Shown in pieces: positions 1 through 5,536 of a stretch of 5,675 bases of DNA. Position numbers and translations under genes: made by a program. The stretch's first letter is position 1. Every line of letters begins with the position of its first letter. Location of the stretch: contig CALZCU010000080.1 in NCBI GenBank assembly GCA_945632055.1, forward strand, positions 1 to 5,675, in the 5' to 3' direction. Below the pieces are notes generated by a model that saw only the letters and a program-made list of their open reading frames with translations, did no database searches and was not told the origin of the DNA. Source of the stretch: an uncultured Ruminococcus sp. Its GTDB lineage: Bacteria > Bacillota > Clostridia > Oscillospirales > Acutalibacteraceae.

Positions 1-376
1 AGGCAACGACGTTGCGGTAATTGCAACGGGACTTGTTGTAAACGAGGCATTAAAGGCTGTTAAGGAGCTTGAGGCTGAGGGAATCAACGCTCGCCTTATC
101 AACATTCACACAATCAAGCCGATTGACAGAGAAATCATCATCAAGGCGGCAAAGGAAACAGGCAGAATTATCACTGTTGAAGAGCATAATGTAATCGGCG
201 GTCTGGGCGACGCAGTGTGCGAGGTTACAAGCGCAGAATGTCCCGTAAAGGTTACAAAAATCGGTGTAAACGACAGATTCGGCTACAGCGGTCCTGCTCT
301 TGAGCTTCTTGATAAATTTGAACTCACACAGCCACACCTTGCAAAGGCAATCAGAACAGTAGTCAAGGAAGGCTGA
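1..376 (+). CDS. Transketolase, C-terminal subunit (partial, 5' end outside window)
   Basis: This is the last 124 codons of a transketolase C-terminal subunit; the first complete codon is at base 2 and the TGA stop is at 374-376. Transketolase moves two-carbon ketol units between sugar phosphates in the non-oxidative pentose phosphate pathway, using thiamine diphosphate in the cytosol. The visible part is the C-terminal (transketolase_C type) domain: an alternating beta/alpha start (GNDVAVIATG), the segment TVEEHNVIGGLGDAV, and the ending DRFGYSGPALELL, all typical of this family. Many Clostridia encode the enzyme as two separate polypeptides of roughly 270-310 residues each. The short, compact ending fits the separate C-terminal subunit, but the upstream part is not visible, so a full-length single-chain enzyme cannot be excluded. 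The related DXP synthase is less likely, because its equivalent segment has a different acidic/glycine pattern. It is followed by an intrinsic terminator, so it appears to end its own operon. Confidence 0.9.
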   Translation, partial: GNDVAVIATGLVVNEALKAVKELEAEGINARLINIHTIKPIDREIIIKAAKETGRIITVEEHNVIGGLGDAVCEVTSAECPVKVTKIGVNDRFGYSGPALELLDKFELTQPHLAKAIRTVVKEG

Positions 377-408
377 TTAGTTAAAATTTAGTAAATCAAA
401 CAGCAGAG

Positions 409-442
409 GGGCTGGCTTATTTGAGTCAGCCCTGATTTGTTT
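409..442 (+). terminator. Intrinsic terminator after the transketolase gene
   Basis: A nine-pair stem is formed by GGGCTGGCT (409-417) and AGTCAGCCC (424-432), with one G-U wobble, around the six-base loop TATTTG. It is followed by the T-rich run TGATTTGTTT (433-442). The hairpin sits 32 bases after the transketolase stop codon, the expected place for a Rho-independent terminator. The T run is interrupted, so termination may be incomplete. Confidence 0.8.
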
Positions 443-485
443 AATATGGAAAAATTTATGTTGCGGTAGCCTTAACGCACAACTC

Positions 486-678
486 CGTAGGGGCGGATAA
501 TATCCGCCCGATTTCCAACATATGAACATTCATTTAAATCGTAGGGAACTGTCTTGTCTGTTCCACAGAATTACGGCAAACACATCGGTCGGGCAACTGC
601 AATTAAATTCACACAATTACTGTCTGCTCGAATTGGGTGCAGCGTCACGCTGCCGGGCGGATAATATCCGCCCCTACG
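486..678. repeat. 193-bp element with 25-bp terminal inverted repeats (MITE-like or palindromic intergenic repeat)
   Basis: The left end (486-510) begins CGTAGGGGCGGATAATATCC and continues GCCCG. The right end (654-678) is its reverse complement with a single difference, at the central base. Each end is itself a palindrome, with arms GGGCGGATA and TATCCGCCC around one central A. The ends can therefore form either two separate hairpins or one long-range 25-bp duplex. A second CGTAGGG occurs inside at 540-546, leading a small GGAAC/GTTCC hairpin (545-549 with 560-564). A GCAGCGT-C-ACGCTGC palindrome (639-653) abuts the right end. The interior has no plausible coding sequence, so any mobility would depend on enzymes supplied elsewhere. 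I could not identify a clear target-site duplication: the flanks are TC on the left and AG on the right. The MITE interpretation is inference; it could equally be two independent copies of a REP-like hairpin in opposite orientation. Confidence 0.7.
639..653. repeat. Perfect 7+1+7 palindrome next to the right terminal repeat
   Basis: GCAGCGT and ACGCTGC flank a single central C. The palindrome ends at base 653 and the right terminal repeat starts at 654, so two GC-rich palindromes lie back to back with no spacer. There is no following T run, so it is not a canonical terminator. Confidence 0.65.
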
Positions 679-681
679 AGG

Positions 682-710
682 TTGATTATGACAGTAAAAA
701 ATGATAAATT
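682..710 (+). promoter_or_regulatory. Possible sigma-A promoter for trxB
   Basis: TTGATT (682-687) and TAAATT (705-710) are separated by 17 bases, and each matches the vegetative consensus at four of six positions. The -35 box begins three bases after the right end of the repeat element, and the pair lies about 80 bases before the trxB start. A promoter is needed here, because the preceding operon ends in a terminator and trxB is the first gene of the next unit. The exact boxes are a weak call made by eye. Confidence 0.3.
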
Positions 711-733
711 ATTTGTGTTTAATTTTCACTGTC

Positions 734-753
734 GGACACGGCACGCCGTGTCC
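734..753. repeat. GC-rich palindrome in the trxB leader, bordered by CCCTACGA
   Basis: Arms GGACACGGC (734-742) and GCCGTGTCC (745-753) are perfectly complementary around a two-base centre. The sequence runs on into CTACGAA, giving the border CCCTACGA (752-759), which also ends the right terminal repeat of the upstream element (672-679). The stem sequence differs from that of the other element, but the architecture and border match, which suggests the same repeat family. It lies 37 bases upstream of the trxB start codon and would be a stable hairpin in the leader RNA. It has no T run, so it is not an intrinsic terminator. Confidence 0.7.
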
Positions 754-790
754 CTACGAAAACTCCAAACTAAAAACAGGGTGAATAAAT

Positions 791-1699
791 ATGACAAAAA
801 CCTTAGACCTTTTAATTGCCGGCGGCGGTGCGGCAGGACTTACCGCCGCTGTATATGCCGCCCGTAGCGGACTTGACTTTGTGCTTGTTGACCTTGCCTC
901 GTCAATGGGCAGTCAGATAACGCAGACCGAGGATGTCGACAACTACACAGGCTTCGGCAAAATCAACGGTATGGAGCTTGTTATGAAGTTTTACGAACAC
1001 GCAAAGGCTCTTGACGCTCCGATGATTAATGACGAGGTAAAGGAAATCACAAAGACGGACGAGCTTTTCACCGTTAAATGTGAGAAAGCCGAATACAAGG
1101 CGAAATCCGTAATTTTCTGCGCAGGTGCGTCGCACCGTGAGCTTGGCATAAAGGGCGAAAAGGAATTTTTCGGCAAGGGCGTAGGCTACTGCGCCGTATG
1201 CGACGGATTTTTCTACAGAAATAAAACCGTTGTCGTTATCGGCGGCGGAAACACAGCCGTAACCGAGGCGGTCTATCTTTCAAAAATCTGCAAAAAGGTG
1301 TATCTCATTCACCGCCGTGACAGCCTGAGAGCTGAAAAAGTCCTCACAGAAAGACTTAAAAATGCCGATAATGCTGAAATTCTCTACAACAGCGAGGTTG
1401 ATGAAATTCTCGGTGAAAATGCCGTAAACGGTGTTCTGCTCAAGGACGGCAGAAAACTTGACTGTGACGGAGTTTTTGTTGCGGTCGGAATTGTGCCGAG
1501 GAGTGATGCGGTAAGAGGTCTTGCTCAGCTCGACAAATACGGCTATGTCATTGCCGATGAGAGCGGAAAAACCTCTGTTGACGGTCTGTTTGCCGCAGGA
1601 GATGTGCGCACAAAAATGCTCAGACAGATTATTACAGCCTGCTCTGACGGTGCAAACTGCGTTGAGAGCGTAAACTCCTACCTTAACGGAAAGCTATGA
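791..1699 (+). CDS. trxB: Thioredoxin reductase (NADPH type)
   Basis: This 302-residue cytosolic flavoenzyme is predicted to pass electrons from NADPH through FAD and a redox disulfide to thioredoxin. The length is normal for the low-molecular-weight bacterial enzyme. Visible parts are an N-terminal FAD-binding GGGAAG at residues 11-16, the redox pair in CAVCD (Cys134, Cys137), a second nucleotide-binding glycine motif GGGNTA at 151-156, the NADPH 2'-phosphate pocket HRRDSLRA at 174-181, and the C-terminal FAD motif GLFAAGDVR with Asp271. An intact HRRxxxR motif argues for NADPH rather than the ferredoxin-dependent clostridial variants that lack it. Variations from the textbook enzyme are CAVC for CATC and GGGNTA for GGGDSA. 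The start has AGGGTGA (778-784) six bases upstream, and I see no in-frame alternative. It appears to be the first gene of the operon and is followed by the permease after four bases. No thioredoxin gene is in the window. A distant paralogue acting on another disulfide partner is possible. Confidence 0.92.
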   Translation: MTKTLDLLIAGGGAAGLTAAVYAARSGLDFVLVDLASSMGSQITQTEDVDNYTGFGKINGMELVMKFYEHAKALDAPMINDEVKEITKTDELFTVKCEKAEYKAKSVIFCAGASHRELGIKGEKEFFGKGVGYCAVCDGFFYRNKTVVVIGGGNTAVTEAVYLSKICKKVYLIHRRDSLRAEKVLTERLKNADNAEILYNSEVDEILGENAVNGVLLKDGRKLDCDGVFVAVGIVPRSDAVRGLAQLDKYGYVIADESGKTSVDGLFAAGDVRTKMLRQIITACSDGANCVESVNSYLNGKL

Positions 1700-1703
1700 T
1701 ATA

Positions 1704-2645
1704 ATGACTAAATCCCCGATACTTCAAAATACTGCGGTTGCCTGCCTTGCCGCTGTGTTCTGCACACTGCTGTGGGGCACTGCGTTTCCATTTATAAAGC
1801 TCGGCTACTCCGTGCTTGAGATTTCACAGTATGACATAGGCTCAAAGCTGTTGTTTGCAGGTCTGCGTTTTCTGCTTGCAGGAATTATGGTGTATTTATT
1901 CCTCTGCATTTCACAAAAACGCATTCCGACCTTACATAAAAATGATTTCGGAAAGGTGTTTGCCTACGGCTTTGTCCAGACTGCAATGCAGTATATTTTC
2001 ACCTATGCAGGCATAGGCTTTACAAGCAGTACAAACACCTCGATAATAACCTCCTGCGGCTCGTTTATCACTGTCCTGATTGCGCCGCTGTTTTTCAGAA
2101 GCGACAGGCTCACCGTTCTGAAAATACTCGGCTGTGCTGTCGGATTTTCGGGAGTGCTTGTTATGAACGGCTTTTCGGCGACTTCGGTCGATACGCTGTT
2201 CGGCGACGCTATGATATTTTTGTCAACGCTCTGCACAGCTTCGGGAAATGTCATCTCGAAAAAGCTTGCGCAAAAAATAAATCCCGTTGAGCTGACTGCA
2301 TTTCAGCTTATGCTCGGCGGTACAGTGCTTACGATTATCGGAGTAATTCTCGGTGGCAGAATGAATATGACCAATCCTCAGGGCTTGATGATTTTACTCT
2401 GGCTTGCGTTTGTTTCGGCGGCGGCTTTCTCAGTGTGGACGGCTCTGCTCAAATACCACCCTGCAAGCAAAATATCCGTATTCAACCTGCTTGTGCCGAT
2501 TTTCGGAACGGTGCTTTCGGGAGTTATGCTCGGAGAAAGCGTGTTCAAAGCCGAAACGCTCATATCGCTTGTGCTGATTTCACTCGGCATTGCGGCGGTC
2601 AACATCTCCCTTGGCTCTAAGAGGAAAAACAGGAGGAAGATATGA
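1704..2645 (+). CDS. EamA/DMT-superfamily permease (drug/metabolite transporter)
   Basis: This 313-residue integral membrane protein has about ten hydrophobic segments, roughly at residues 10-30, 49-70, 83-104, 113-130, 138-155, 166-184, 197-217, 228-249, 256-277 and 284-303. That fits two tandem five-helix EamA repeats of the usual total length. Typical features are LLWGTAFPFIKLG near the N-terminus (23-34), the first-repeat ending with IAPLFF then GFSGVLVM (about 126-154), and the second-repeat ending with PIFGTVLSGVMLGES (265-279) before the last helix. A basic tail (SKRKNRRKI) likely lies in the cytoplasm by the positive-inside rule. Family members mostly export amino acids, nucleosides or other small metabolites; the sequence does not show the substrate. 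It begins four bases after the trxB stop with only a weak GGAAAG site (1688-1693), so it may rely on coupling to trxB translation. Its end overlaps the next gene as ATGA. The neighbouring amino-acid carriers make an amino-acid or related substrate plausible, but this is inference. Confidence 0.88.
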   Translation: MTKSPILQNTAVACLAAVFCTLLWGTAFPFIKLGYSVLEISQYDIGSKLLFAGLRFLLAGIMVYLFLCISQKRIPTLHKNDFGKVFAYGFVQTAMQYIFTYAGIGFTSSTNTSIITSCGSFITVLIAPLFFRSDRLTVLKILGCAVGFSGVLVMNGFSATSVDTLFGDAMIFLSTLCTASGNVISKKLAQKINPVELTAFQLMLGGTVLTIIGVILGGRMNMTNPQGLMILLWLAFVSAAAFSVWTALLKYHPASKISVFNLLVPIFGTVLSGVMLGESVFKAETLISLVLISLGIAAVNISLGSKRKNRRKI

Positions 2646-3313
2646 AAATCAGAGGTGTAATCTCCGATATGGACGGAGTTATTCTCGACAGTGAAAAGCT
2701 CTATGTTCGCTTCTGGTGCGAGGCGGCTAACCTTTACGGCTATCCTATGGAGCGGCGACACGCATTGGGTATCCGCTCAATGAACAGGAAATTTGCTTCC
2801 GAAAAGCTCAAAGGCTGGTTCGGAAATGACTTTGACTATGACGCAGTGCGCAGTAAGCGCATTGAGCTTATGGATAAATACATAGATGAAAACGGAATTG
2901 AAGCCAAGGACGGAGCGGAGTATCTGCTCTCGTACCTGAGAGATAACGGCTACAGGGTTGCGCTTGCAACGGCAACTCCTCCCGAAAGGGCAAAAAGGTA
3001 TCTCGAAAGGCTTGATTTATACAAATTCTTTGAGGAAATCGTCTGCTCGTCAATGGTTAAGAACGGCAAGCCTGAGCCTGACATATATCTGCTTGCCGCA
3101 CAAAGGCTGGGACTGAAGCCCTGTGAGTGCCTTGCGCTTGAGGACTCGCCCAACGGAGTGCGCTCAGCAAGCTCGGCAGGCTGTAGGACAGTTATGATTC
3201 CCGACCTTGACGAGCCTGACGAGGAAATAAAGCCGCTGTTGTTCAGCGTTGCAGATAATCTGCGTGAGGTTGCGGTACAAATTTTAAGGAGAGATGGAAA
3301 TGGAACTTTTTAA
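2642..3313 (+). CDS. HAD-superfamily hydrolase, beta-phosphoglucomutase/phosphatase-like
   Basis: This 223-residue cytosolic protein has all four HAD motifs. Motif I is DMDGV with nucleophile Asp9 and acid/base Asp11, motif II is Thr110 in VALATAT, motif III is Lys143 in GKPEPDIYL, and motif IV is Glu167-Asp168 in ALEDSPNGVRSA. The helical insert between motif I and the core (about residues 16-85) is the C1 cap of subfamily I, the same layout as beta-phosphoglucomutase, phosphoglycolate phosphatase and small sugar-phosphate phosphatases. The motif I Asp is followed by GVILDSE, common in the beta-PGM-like group, but substrate cannot be read from this. Expected chemistry is Mg2+-dependent phosphate transfer through an aspartyl-phosphate. 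The start overlaps the permease stop (ATGA, 2642-2645) and has a strong AGGAGG (2631-2636) five bases upstream, so the start is secure. The 3' end overlaps the symporter start. No sugar-metabolism gene is adjacent, so housekeeping metabolite repair is as likely as a dedicated pathway role. Confidence 0.88.
   Translation: MKIRGVISDMDGVILDSEKLYVRFWCEAANLYGYPMERRHALGIRSMNRKFASEKLKGWFGNDFDYDAVRSKRIELMDKYIDENGIEAKDGAEYLLSYLRDNGYRVALATATPPERAKRYLERLDLYKFFEEIVCSSMVKNGKPEPDIYLLAAQRLGLKPCECLALEDSPNGVRSASSAGCRTVMIPDLDEPDEEIKPLLFSVADNLREVAVQILRRDGNGTF
3287..3291 (+). promoter_or_regulatory. Ribosome binding site that decides the symporter start
   Basis: AGGAG (within TTAAGGAGAG) lies two bases before the ATG at 3294 but eight bases before the second in-frame ATG at 3300. 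Eight bases is close to ideal and two is too short, which favours 3300. The site lies inside the 3' end of the HAD gene. Confidence 0.7.
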
Positions 3314-4754
3314 TGAGATTGCAAATGCCGTTGATGAGTTTCTGTGGGGCGTTCCGATGATTATTATTCTGCTCGGAACACATATCTATATGACCTGCCG
3401 CACAAAATTCATTCAGCGCAAAACCCTGAAGGCTATCAGGCTTTCGGTCACAAAGGACCCCGATATTGACGGCGACATAAGCCCCTTTCAGGCATTGACG
3501 ACTGCGCTCGCTTCTACCATAGGTACGGGCAACATCATCGGCGTTGGCACAGCAATTGCGCTGGGCGGCGCAGGTGCAGTGCTGTGGTGCTGGCTTACGG
3601 GCGTTTTCGGAATTGCGACAAAGTATGCCGAGTCGCTTATCGCAGTTAAGTACCGTGTAAAAACGAAGGACGGAAAAATGCAGGGCGGCGCAATGTACGC
3701 AATCGAGCGTGGTATTCACCCCACAATCGGCGGCAAAAAGCGCAGTATGAAGTGGCTTGCAATCCTCTTTGCAGTGTTTGCGGCTCTGGCTTCCTTCGGT
3801 ATCGGCTGTGGTGTTCAGACAAACGCAATCTCAAATATTATGGACGACACCTTTAATTCCGACAATTCTATGGTCGTTAGCTTCTTCGGCAGTGAGGTTT
3901 CGGCTGTTGCGCTGATTTCGGGCATAATTGTTGCAATCTGCGTTGCGCTCGTAATCTTCGGCGGAATCAAGTCTATTTCCAAGGTCTGCGAAAAGCTCGT
4001 ACCGTTTATGGCAATTATGTATGTTCTCGGCTGTACCATTATTCTCTTTATGAACGGCGATGTGCTGTGGCAGACAGTCTGCACAATTGTCAGCGAGGCA
4101 TTCTCCTTCAACGCAGTCGGCGGCGGTCTTGTCGGCTCGGGAATTATGCTTGCGGCTCGCTTCGGTGTGGCAAGAGGTCTTTTCAGTAACGAGTCGGGTA
4201 TGGGTTCTGCCCCGATTGTAGCCTCTGCGGCTCAGTCGAGAAACTCCGTAAGACAGGCGATGATTTCTGCAACAGGTACATTCTGGGACACAGTTGTCGT
4301 ATGCCTTATGACAGGTCTTGTAATTGTAAGCTCCTGCATCAAAAATCCGCAGATTGACACAGTCAGCGTTGAGGGCGGAAAGCTGACCTCGGCGGCTTTT
4401 GCTCAGATTCCCGTAATCGGAACACCTATTCTCGTTGTCGGAATAGTGCTGTTTGCGTTTTCAACAATTCTCGGCTGGTCTTACTACGGCGAAAGGTGTA
4501 TTGAGTATCTATTCGGAAGAAAGGGAGTGCTTCCCTACAAGCTGATTTTCATTGTAGTACTTCTCATCACTCCTATAACAGCCCTCGATTTGGTGTGGAC
4601 AATGTCGGATATTTTCAATGCGCTTATGGCTCTGCCGAATATTGTTGCAATAATTGCGCTCACTCCCGTTATCGTAAAGGAAACGAATTATTATCTCTAC
4701 GGCAGACGGCTTGATGAATACGACAAAACTCCCATTCCGGTAGTGGATAAATAA
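3300..4754 (+). CDS. AGCS-family sodium:alanine/glycine symporter
   Basis: This 484-residue membrane protein (486 if the ATG at 3294 is used) is predicted to import alanine and/or glycine with Na+ across the cytoplasmic membrane. Length and hydrophobicity, about eleven segments, fit the alanine-or-glycine:cation symporter family. Diagnostic stretches, numbered from the 3300 start, are the glycine-rich helix with ALASTIGTGNIIGVGTAIAL (69-88) followed by GGAGAVLWCWLTGVFG (89-104), matching the family signature apart from conservative changes. Others are GGAMYAIERG (129-138), ARGLFSNESGMGSAP (291-305) and FAFSTILGWSYYGERC (386-400 region). The soluble C-terminal tail is short (from about residue 463). 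I chose 3300 over 3294 because of ribosome-site spacing. It overlaps the HAD gene by 14 bases, so it is probably translated in coupled fashion, and a hairpin follows its stop. No glycine riboswitch can precede it in this arrangement. Family assignment is secure; alanine versus glycine preference is not visible. Confidence 0.93.
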   Translation: MELFNEIANAVDEFLWGVPMIIILLGTHIYMTCRTKFIQRKTLKAIRLSVTKDPDIDGDISPFQALTTALASTIGTGNIIGVGTAIALGGAGAVLWCWLTGVFGIATKYAESLIAVKYRVKTKDGKMQGGAMYAIERGIHPTIGGKKRSMKWLAILFAVFAALASFGIGCGVQTNAISNIMDDTFNSDNSMVVSFFGSEVSAVALISGIIVAICVALVIFGGIKSISKVCEKLVPFMAIMYVLGCTIILFMNGDVLWQTVCTIVSEAFSFNAVGGGLVGSGIMLAARFGVARGLFSNESGMGSAPIVASAAQSRNSVRQAMISATGTFWDTVVVCLMTGLVIVSSCIKNPQIDTVSVEGGKLTSAAFAQIPVIGTPILVVGIVLFAFSTILGWSYYGERCIEYLFGRKGVLPYKLIFIVVLLITPITALDLVWTMSDIFNALMALPNIVAIIALTPVIVKETNYYLYGRRLDEYDKTPIPVVDK

Positions 4755-4762
4755 ATGCTGAC

Positions 4763-4795
4763 AGGGCGGTTAATTCCGCCCTTTGCACTGTTTTT
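4763..4795 (+). terminator. Hairpin between the symporter and azlC, possible weak terminator or attenuator
   Basis: AGGGCGG (4763-4769) and CCGCCCT (4776-4782) form a perfect seven-pair, GC-rich stem around TTAATT. A T5 run (4791-4795) follows, but only after the eight-base spacer TTGCACTG, so it is not an ideal intrinsic terminator. It starts eight bases after the symporter stop and ends just before the azlC ribosome site. It may reduce read-through into azlC or stabilise the 3' end of the upstream message. Confidence 0.5.
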
Positions 4796-4810
4796 GAAAG
4801 GATTTTAGGA

Positions 4811-5536
4811 ATGTTAAAAGCAACGCTCAGAAAAGCGTTTAAGGACAGTCTGCCCATTCTTGCAGGCTATCTCGCCCTCGGAATCGGCTTTGGCGTACTG
4901 CTTCAGAGCAAGGGCTTCAGCTTCTGGTGGGCAATACTTATGAGCTGTACCATCTACGCAGGCGCAGGGCAGTATGCCGCAGTTGACCTGCTCAGCAGCG
5001 GAGCTTCGCTGATTACAACGGCAATTATGACGCTGATTATCAATGCCCGACACTTTTTTTACGGCTTTTCTCTGCTTGACAGGTACAAGGGTACGGGCAA
5101 GGCAAAGCCGTATATGATTTTTGCGCTGACTGATGAAACCTACTCGCTTGTATGCACGGCAAAAATTCCTGAAGGCATTGACGAGAAAAAATATTATCTT
5201 TTTATCTCAGTCCTTGACCAGCTTTATTGGATTTCGGGCTGCACAATCGGTGCGCTTTTAGGCACATTCATTCCGTTCAACAGTACGGGAATTGACTTTG
5301 CAATGACGGCGCTGTTTGTGGTGATATTCATTGAGCAGTGGCTTGGCACAAGGGAGCATCTCCCTGCAATTTTAGGAGCCGCAACAACGCTTGTCTGCCT
5401 GTTTGTGTTCGGCTCGCAGTATTTTATTATTCCGTCAATGGTGCTGATTGCAATCGAGCTTGTGATTTTCAGAAAAAGACTTGAGCAAGTTGACTGTGAA
5501 AATGACGGAGAAAAAGGGGTGAGCGGTGATGAATGA
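4811..5536 (+). CDS. azlC: AzlC-family branched-chain amino-acid exporter, large subunit
   Basis: This 241-residue membrane protein is the large component of the AzlCD exporter, related to BrnF, which moves branched-chain amino acids (and in some members methionine or the analogue azaleucine) out of the cell. Family features visible are DSLPILAGYLALGIGFGVLL (12-31), TIYAGAGQYAAVDLL (47-61), INARHFFYGFSLLDR (77-91) and ALTDETYSLV (105-114), followed by further hydrophobic segments to about residue 219. The length is typical. The C-terminal tail (from about 220) is charged and likely cytoplasmic. AAAGGA (4797-4802) lies eight bases before the ATG, a good spacing; the TAGGA touching the start is too close to serve. 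It follows the symporter after 56 bases with a hairpin between them and no room for a T-box leader. The azlD start overlaps its last eight bases, supporting a two-subunit unit. The real substrate may differ among amino acids. Confidence 0.92.
   Translation: MLKATLRKAFKDSLPILAGYLALGIGFGVLLQSKGFSFWWAILMSCTIYAGAGQYAAVDLLSSGASLITTAIMTLIINARHFFYGFSLLDRYKGTGKAKPYMIFALTDETYSLVCTAKIPEGIDEKKYYLFISVLDQLYWISGCTIGALLGTFIPFNSTGIDFAMTALFVVIFIEQWLGTREHLPAILGAATTLVCLFVFGSQYFIIPSMVLIAIELVIFRKRLEQVDCENDGEKGVSGDE

Larger units (their letters stand above)
377..790. other. 414-bp gene-free intergenic region rich in palindromes
   Basis: No credible gene lies between the transketolase stop and trxB. The open frames here (522-704 and 637-867) run straight through palindromic repeats, have no convincing ribosome site, and one overlaps the trxB start out of frame. 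From left to right the region holds the transketolase terminator, an AT-rich spacer (about 443-485) in which I see nothing, the inverted-repeat element 486-678, a weak promoter-like sequence (682-710), an imperfect inverted repeat (690-702 with 721-733), a strong palindrome (734-753) and the trxB ribosome site. Confidence 0.8.

Noticed and set aside
486..758. CRISPR array, suggested by repeated palindromic units
   Set aside because: The units alternate orientation, differ in stem sequence and are irregularly spaced; there are no regular repeat-spacer pairs and no cas genes.
734..760. Intrinsic terminator or attenuator just upstream of trxB
   Set aside because: The stem is strong but is followed by CTACGAAAAC with no T run, so Rho-independent termination is not supported on the + strand.
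522..867. Two overlapping open frames on the + strand (522-704 and 637-867) in the intergenic region
   Set aside because: They run through palindromic repeat sequence, lack good ribosome sites, show no recognisable protein character, and the second runs into trxB out of frame.
2378..2761. Antisense open frame of 127 codons opposite the permease end and HAD start
   Set aside because: It is a shadow of two recognised coding genes, with no independent evidence of coding.
3160..3299. Glycine riboswitch upstream of the AGCS symporter, a common arrangement in Firmicutes
   Set aside because: The upstream sequence is coding sequence of the HAD hydrolase and the genes overlap; no tandem aptamer or leader space exists.
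3243..3719. Antisense open frame of 158 codons opposite the HAD end and symporter start
   Set aside because: It lies wholly opposite two well-supported genes, its composition is Cys/His/Arg-rich as expected for a shadow frame, and it has no family signature.
4755..4810. T-box or leucine-responsive leader upstream of azlC
   Set aside because: The gap is only 56 bases, far too short for a T-box, and it contains only one simple hairpin and the ribosome site.
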